The notes below the pieces were generated by a model. That model was given only the letters and a program-made list of their open reading frames with translations, had not been told where the DNA came from and did no database searches. A stretch of DNA of 9,625 nucleotides from Parachlamydia sp. (lineage in GTDB: Bacteria > Chlamydiota > Chlamydiia > Chlamydiales > Parachlamydiaceae), in the NCBI GenBank assembly GCA_021298935.1, contig JAJTHR010000314.1, positions 1 to 9,625 of the forward strand. The letters run 5' to 3'. Every line of letters begins with the position of its first letter. The first letter of the stretch is position 1. A program made the translations under genes and the position numbers. Positions 6,179-9,625 of the stretch are shown here, in pieces.

Positions 6179-7944
6179 TGAAGTCGTTTTTCCAGTGCAT
6201 TTAATTGATCGCTTAGAGCATTAGGCAGGTGGGTACCGAAGAGAGAAAAATAGCTTCTGATTTCTTCCACCTCTTGCCTCCACTGCTGCTTGTCAATGGC
6301 AAATAATTGTTCCTGGCTTTTGGAATCAAGGAGAAGGCCTTCCAAATCCAGCCCATTGAAGCCTGGCAGGATGCCTATGGCTGTTTTCTCGCTTTGCCCT
6401 TCTCCTTCAGTCCGCTCAAAGATCCATTTCAGGATACGGCTATTTTCGCCAAAGCCGGGCCAAAGAAATTCCCCTTCCTTACCCTTCCTAAACCAGTTAA
6501 CAGCATAGATCTTGGGCAGCTGGAGTTCTGTTTTCTGGAATTGCAGCCAATGTGCGAAATAATCCCCCATATTGTAGCCGCAAAAGGGAAGCATGGCAAA
6601 AGGGTCATGCCGCAGCCGTCCTATCTCCCCTTCAGAAGCAGAGGTCGTTTCAGAAGAGATGCAGGCGCCGAGAAAGACCCCATGCGCCCAGTCAAAAGCT
6701 TCTAAAACAAGCGGTATCACGGCTGAGCGCCTTCCCCCAAACAAAATGGCGGAAATCGGAACCCCTTCGGGCGACTCCCATAAGGGATCGATGACAGGAC
6801 ATTGAGAAGCTGAAACGGTAAAACGGGAATTGGAATGGGCGGCCTTTTCAGAAGAACTGGGCGACCAGTCATGTCCCAGCCAATTGACTAAATGGGGGGG
6901 AGGGTTAATCGTCATTCCTTCCCACCAGACGTCCCCGTCATCGGTCAGGGCGACATTTGTAAACAACGTCCGCTTATGCAATGTCTGCATGGCATGCGGA
7001 TTAGAATCGAGGGATGTGCCGGTAGCGACGCCAAAAAAACCGGCTTCCGGATTGATGGCATACAGGCGGCCGTCCTCTTTAAATTTCATCCAGGCAATGT
7101 CATCACCGACCGTTTCAATTGTCCAGCCCGGCAAAGTGGCCTTCAACATGGCTAAATTGGTTTTTCCACAAGCACTTGGAAAAGCGGCGGCCATGTATTT
7201 CTTTTTACCTTGGCGGTTTGTGATGCCTAAAATAAGCATGTGCTCGGCTAGCCACCCCTCATCCCGTCCCATCACAGAGGCAATGCGGAGGGCAAAGCAT
7301 TTTTTCCCTAGCAAGGCATTTCCCCCATATCCACTTCCAAACGACCATATTTCACGCGTTTCAGGAAAATGGGCAATGATTTTTTCATTATTGCAAGGCC
7401 AGGGGGAATCCACTGTTCCGGCTTCCAGTGGCGCTCCAACCGAATGCAGGCAAGGGACAAACGGGCGTGTTTTTAACAATTCCAGCGTGCCAACACCTGC
7501 ACGGGTCATCAAATGCATATTGCAGACAGCGTAAAGGGAGTCGGTCAGTTGAACGCCTAATTGAGACAAAGGCGAGCCCAAAGGCCCCATGCTGAAAGGG
7601 ATGACATAAAGGGTCCTTCCTTTCATGCATCCTTTAAACAGCTCTTTAAGCTTTCGCTTCATGCGCTTTGGATCTTCCCAGTTATTCGTCGGGCCAGCCT
7701 CCTCGCGCATATTAGAGCAGATAAAGGTGCATTCTTCCACGCGCGCCACATCTTGGGGATCGGAGCGGCATAAAAAACTGAAAGGTCTTTTCTCAGGATT
7801 GAGGGGAATAAAAGTTTTTTTTTCGACGAGCTCCTGGCAAAAGATCTTGAATTCATCTTCTGTGCCGGTGCAATAAACGATTTTTTCAGGGGTGCAAAGG
7901 GCTGCGACTTCTTTAACCCAGTCCTCTAATTCATTGAATAGCAT
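6175..7944 (-). CDS. pckG: Phosphoenolpyruvate carboxykinase (GTP)
   Basis: GTP-dependent PEP carboxykinase, which converts oxaloacetate plus GTP to phosphoenolpyruvate, GDP and CO2 in the cytoplasm: the entry step of gluconeogenesis from TCA intermediates. At 589 residues it is of usual length. Visible active-site blocks in order are R80 in [27 protein letters not shown] (206-220, metal-binding Lys), H235 in [11 protein letters not shown], the P-loop [10 protein letters not shown] (254-263) with the hyperreactive Cys259, GDDIAW (280-285) and [11 protein letters not shown] (297-307). Later GGRRSA and the [10 protein letters not shown] nucleotide-pocket block are also intact, so it should be active. 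GAGGGGG lies just before the ATG at 7944 and supports that start. It follows mreB by 18 bases, the neighbourhood I recall from Chlamydia (CT709-CT710, where it is named pckA), and overlaps the LysM gene by four bases. Confidence 0.97.
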
Positions 7945-7962
7945 GTCCCCCTCATTTGCCTG

Positions 7963-9099
7963 TTAAGTAGCTTTCCTTCTTTTGAACTTGTCTAAATAAT
8001 CCAAGGCCTTTCCAGTGCCAAGACACACAGCCAGCAAAGGATTGGATGCGACAATGACAGGCAAGCCGGTTTCTTTGATCAGCGCTTTATCCAGTCCTTT
8101 AATCAACGCTCCACCACCTGCCATGACCATTCCCCTTTCCACCAGATCGGCCGCCAATTCAGGCGGGCATTTTTCAAGGGTCAACTTCACATTTTCGATG
8201 ATTTGTTGAATGGGCTCTGCCAGGCATTCGCGGATTTCAACGGAATTGATTCTTTTCGTCACGGGCAGGCCGGCCACCTGGTCGCGCCCCCTCACTTCCA
8301 TCTCCAGCTCATTCCCTCCCAGGGAATAGGCCGAGCCGATCGTGATCTTAATTTCTTCAGCTGTACGGGGGCCGATCATGAGGTTGTAGGTACGGCGCAT
8401 ATAATTGATAATGCACTCGTCAAACTCATCCCCTGCTACGCGCAGTGAGCGGGATTCAACGATGCCGCCAAGAGAAATGATGGCGATCTCGGTCGTTCCG
8501 CCGCCGATATCAATGATCATGCTGGCACAAGCTTCATGCACCGGAAGATCGACGCCAATCGCTGCCGCCATAGGCTCTTCGATTAGAAAAACTTCCTGCG
8601 CTCCCGCATGCAATGCGGAGTCTTCTACAGCTCTTTTTTCTACACCAGTGATACCTGAGGGGACCGCAATCAAAATTTTTGGACGGAACAGGCTGCGAGG
8701 CGGGGTTACCCGTTTTAATAACGCCTTGATCATCCCTTCGGCAATTTCGAAATCGGCGATCACTCCATCTTTCATCGGGCGGACGGCATGTATTTTGCGG
8801 GGTGTTTTACCAAGCATCGCCTTGGCTTTATGGCCGACGGCTAATACTTCATTGGTATAAGAATCGACTGCCACAACGGAGGGTTCGGCCAGGACGATTC
8901 CCTTACCTTTGACAAAGACAAGGGTATTGGCCGTTCCCAAGTCAATTCCGATATTATTGGCAAAAACACCGCGAAATTTATTGAGCTGGCCAAAAGCGGT
9001 ACGATAGAATTGACTGGCCAATTTTTTAAAATTCACAGTATTTTTTTTATTCATCAAGGAGTCCGTTGAGCTGGCGGAAGGGTTTTTAGTGACCGCCAA
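7963..9099 (-). CDS. mreB: Rod shape-determining protein MreB
   Basis: Bacterial actin homologue that forms ATP-dependent filaments on the inner face of the membrane and directs peptidoglycan synthesis; in Chlamydiae, which lack FtsZ, it acts at the division septum. The actin-fold blocks are clear: phosphate-1 FANNIGIDLGTANTLVFVKG (46 onward), VAVPSGIT-like AVPSGITGVEKRA, EEPMAAAIG, phosphate-2 IIDIGGGTTEIAIISLGGIV, and the adenosine-binding MAGGGALIKGLDKAL. The core is full length; the N-terminus is some 40 residues longer than in E. coli MreB, basic and rich in aromatic residues (FKKLASQFYRTAFGQLNKFRG), possibly a membrane-targeting helix. The frame opens at a TTG (9099); an internal ATG at 9054 (MNKKNTVNF) is an alternative, and neither has a good Shine-Dalgarno. 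It follows the SNF2-family gene by 48 bases and leads into pckG. Confidence 0.96.
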   Translation of the reverse strand: MAVTKNPSASSTDSLMNKKNTVNFKKLASQFYRTAFGQLNKFRGVFANNIGIDLGTANTLVFVKGKGIVLAEPSVVAVDSYTNEVLAVGHKAKAMLGKTPRKIHAVRPMKDGVIADFEIAEGMIKALLKRVTPPRSLFRPKILIAVPSGITGVEKRAVEDSALHAGAQEVFLIEEPMAAAIGVDLPVHEACASMIIDIGGGTTEIAIISLGGIVESRSLRVAGDEFDECIINYMRRTYNLMIGPRTAEEIKITIGSAYSLGGNELEMEVRGRDQVAGLPVTKRINSVEIRECLAEPIQQIIENVKLTLEKCPPELAADLVERGMVMAGGGALIKGLDKALIKETGLPVIVASNPLLAVCLGTGKALDYLDKFKRRKAT

Positions 9100-9103
9100 T
9101 AAT

Positions 9104-9140
9104 TTACAATTGTAACTGAAATTTGTAAAGACTCTTTATA
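9104..9140 (-). promoter_or_regulatory. Palindrome and possible promoter upstream of mreB
   Basis: The 48-bp gap between the helicase gene and mreB holds a perfect 12-bp palindrome, TTACAATTGTAA (9104-9115), and a second TTACAA half-site 13 bases upstream on the minus strand. TATAAA (9140-9135) could be a -10 with a poor -35. Alternatively TTTACA, 17 bases, TAAATT could be a promoter; it would start transcription beyond the TTG at 9099 and so favour the ATG at 9054. The palindrome is certain, the promoter assignment weak. Confidence 0.4.
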
Positions 9141-9147
9141 AGGATGC

Positions 9148-9625
9148 CTATGTTTGTAGCAGCTCCAATACTTCCTCCCAAGTTAATTTTGCCATCATGT
9201 CATCATCAAGACTGACCACTTCCTTGACCAGCCCCTTTTTCCTATTGTGCAGCTCCTGGATTTTTTCCTCGATGGTATTCAATGTAATTAGTTTATAGGA
9301 GGAAACGGAATTTTTTTGCCCTAAGCGGTGAACGCGGTCGGTTGCCTGGCTTTCAACGGCTGGGTTCCACCACATGTCATAATGGATGACCGTATCGGCT
9401 CCCACAAGGTTAAGCCCCGATCCGCCCGCTTTGAGAGAAACGAGGAAGATTGGAATATTGGGATCTTCATTGAACTTTTTAACAATGCTTAGGCGGTTTT
9501 TGCTCGAACCGTCCAGGTACTCAAACGGAATTCCTTGTGACTGCAGGTCTTCGCGCATAATGTTAAGCATACGGGTGTACTGACTGAAAATGACTGTTTT
9601 GTGCCCCCCTTCAATCAATGTTTGA
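9148..9625 (-). CDS. SNF2-family helicase, C-terminal part (cut by window edge)
   Basis: The last 158 or so residues of a SWI2/SNF2 (RapA-like superfamily 2) DNA-dependent ATPase; the frame remains open to the right edge of the window, so the start lies outside. Helicase C motifs are intact: motif IV region TVIFSQYTRMLNIM, EYLDGSS, motif V FLVSLKAGGSGLNLVGA, DMWWNPAVESQATDRVHRLGQ (motif VI with its arginine finger), and the C-terminal NTIEEKIQELHNRKKGLVKEV typical of bacterial SNF2 proteins. Such proteins remodel protein-DNA or RNA polymerase-DNA complexes. An SNF2 gene directly upstream of mreB is what I recall from Chlamydia (CT708), which supports the taxonomic call. The ATPase core, including the Walker A and DEAH boxes, lies outside the window. 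Confidence 0.95.
   Translation of the reverse strand, partial: QTLIEGGHKTVIFSQYTRMLNIMREDLQSQGIPFEYLDGSSKNRLSIVKKFNEDPNIPIFLVSLKAGGSGLNLVGADTVIHYDMWWNPAVESQATDRVHRLGQKNSVSSYKLITLNTIEEKIQELHNRKKGLVKEVVSLDDDMMAKLTWEEVLELLQT

Noticed and set aside
6307..6705. Overlapping plus-strand open frames antisense to the 3' part of pckG
   Set aside because: Several frames are open at once over the same bases, typical of chance in a GC-balanced coding region; none has a family signature.
6830..7534. A 234-codon open frame on the plus strand inside pckG
   Set aside because: It lies antisense to the conserved, intact catalytic region of PEP carboxykinase; its translation has no recognisable motif and the open frame is explained by the codon use of pckG.
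8405..8860. A 151-codon plus-strand open frame inside mreB
   Set aside because: It is antisense to conserved actin-fold blocks of MreB, has low-complexity Ser/Ala/Ile content, and shows no family resemblance.

Overview
The window looks like a piece of a Chlamydiae chromosome, most likely an environmental (amoeba-associated, Parachlamydia-like) lineage. Three observations support this. The order SNF2-type helicase, mreB, GTP-dependent PEP carboxykinase is the order I recall from Chlamydia (the CT708-CT709-CT710 block of C. trachomatis). The ribosomal protein S4 carries chlamydial-style sequence (e.g. [17 protein letters not shown] near its N-terminus). The other genes (two fucosyltransferase-like proteins, a GT2-TPR protein, an unknown protein at the left edge) are accessory types not typical of the compact human-pathogen genomes. 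No tRNA, rRNA, CRISPR array or recognisable mobile element is visible.

Layout. Positions 10-1032 (+) hold the only plus-strand gene, an AT-rich unknown protein. It runs tail to tail into, and overlaps by 8 bp, a long minus-strand block that fills the rest of the window. Reading that block in its direction of transcription (right to left): the C-terminal end of a SNF2-family helicase (9148-9625, cut by the window edge), mreB (7963-9099), pckG (6175-7944), a single-pass membrane protein with a C-terminal LysM domain (4919-6178), and a signal-peptide-bearing fucosyltransferase-like protein 'FucT-B' (4057-4902). Next come a promoter, rpsD (3325-3942), a hairpin terminator, yidD (3054-3266), a GT2 glycosyltransferase with TPR-like tail (1867-2997), and a second fucosyltransferase-like paralogue 'FucT-A' (1025-1870). 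Gaps are short: pckG/LysM and GT2/FucT-A overlap as ATGA, and mreB-pckG and LysM-FucT-B are separated by fewer than 20 bases. This suggests two transcription units: (mreB)-pckG-lysM-fucT-B, and rpsD-(terminator/attenuator)-yidD-GT2-fucT-A.

How the genes may work together. MreB and the LysM membrane protein both point to peptidoglycan or septum organisation, in a phylum that divides without FtsZ. PckG is central gluconeogenic metabolism. YidD helps membrane protein insertion. The notable accessory content is the pair of equally long (281 aa) paralogues with the GT23 (FUT8/NodZ) donor-binding signature but with N-terminal export signals and no membrane anchor, one of them translationally coupled to a GT2 enzyme. 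Exported sugar transferases of this type in an intracellular bacterium are the best candidate here for something not yet described. The function is inferred from motifs only.

Start-codon corrections proposed from the sequence: rpsD at 3942 rather than 3957, yidD probably at the GTG at 3266 rather than the TTG at 3278, and mreB uncertain between a TTG at 9099 and an ATG at 9054.
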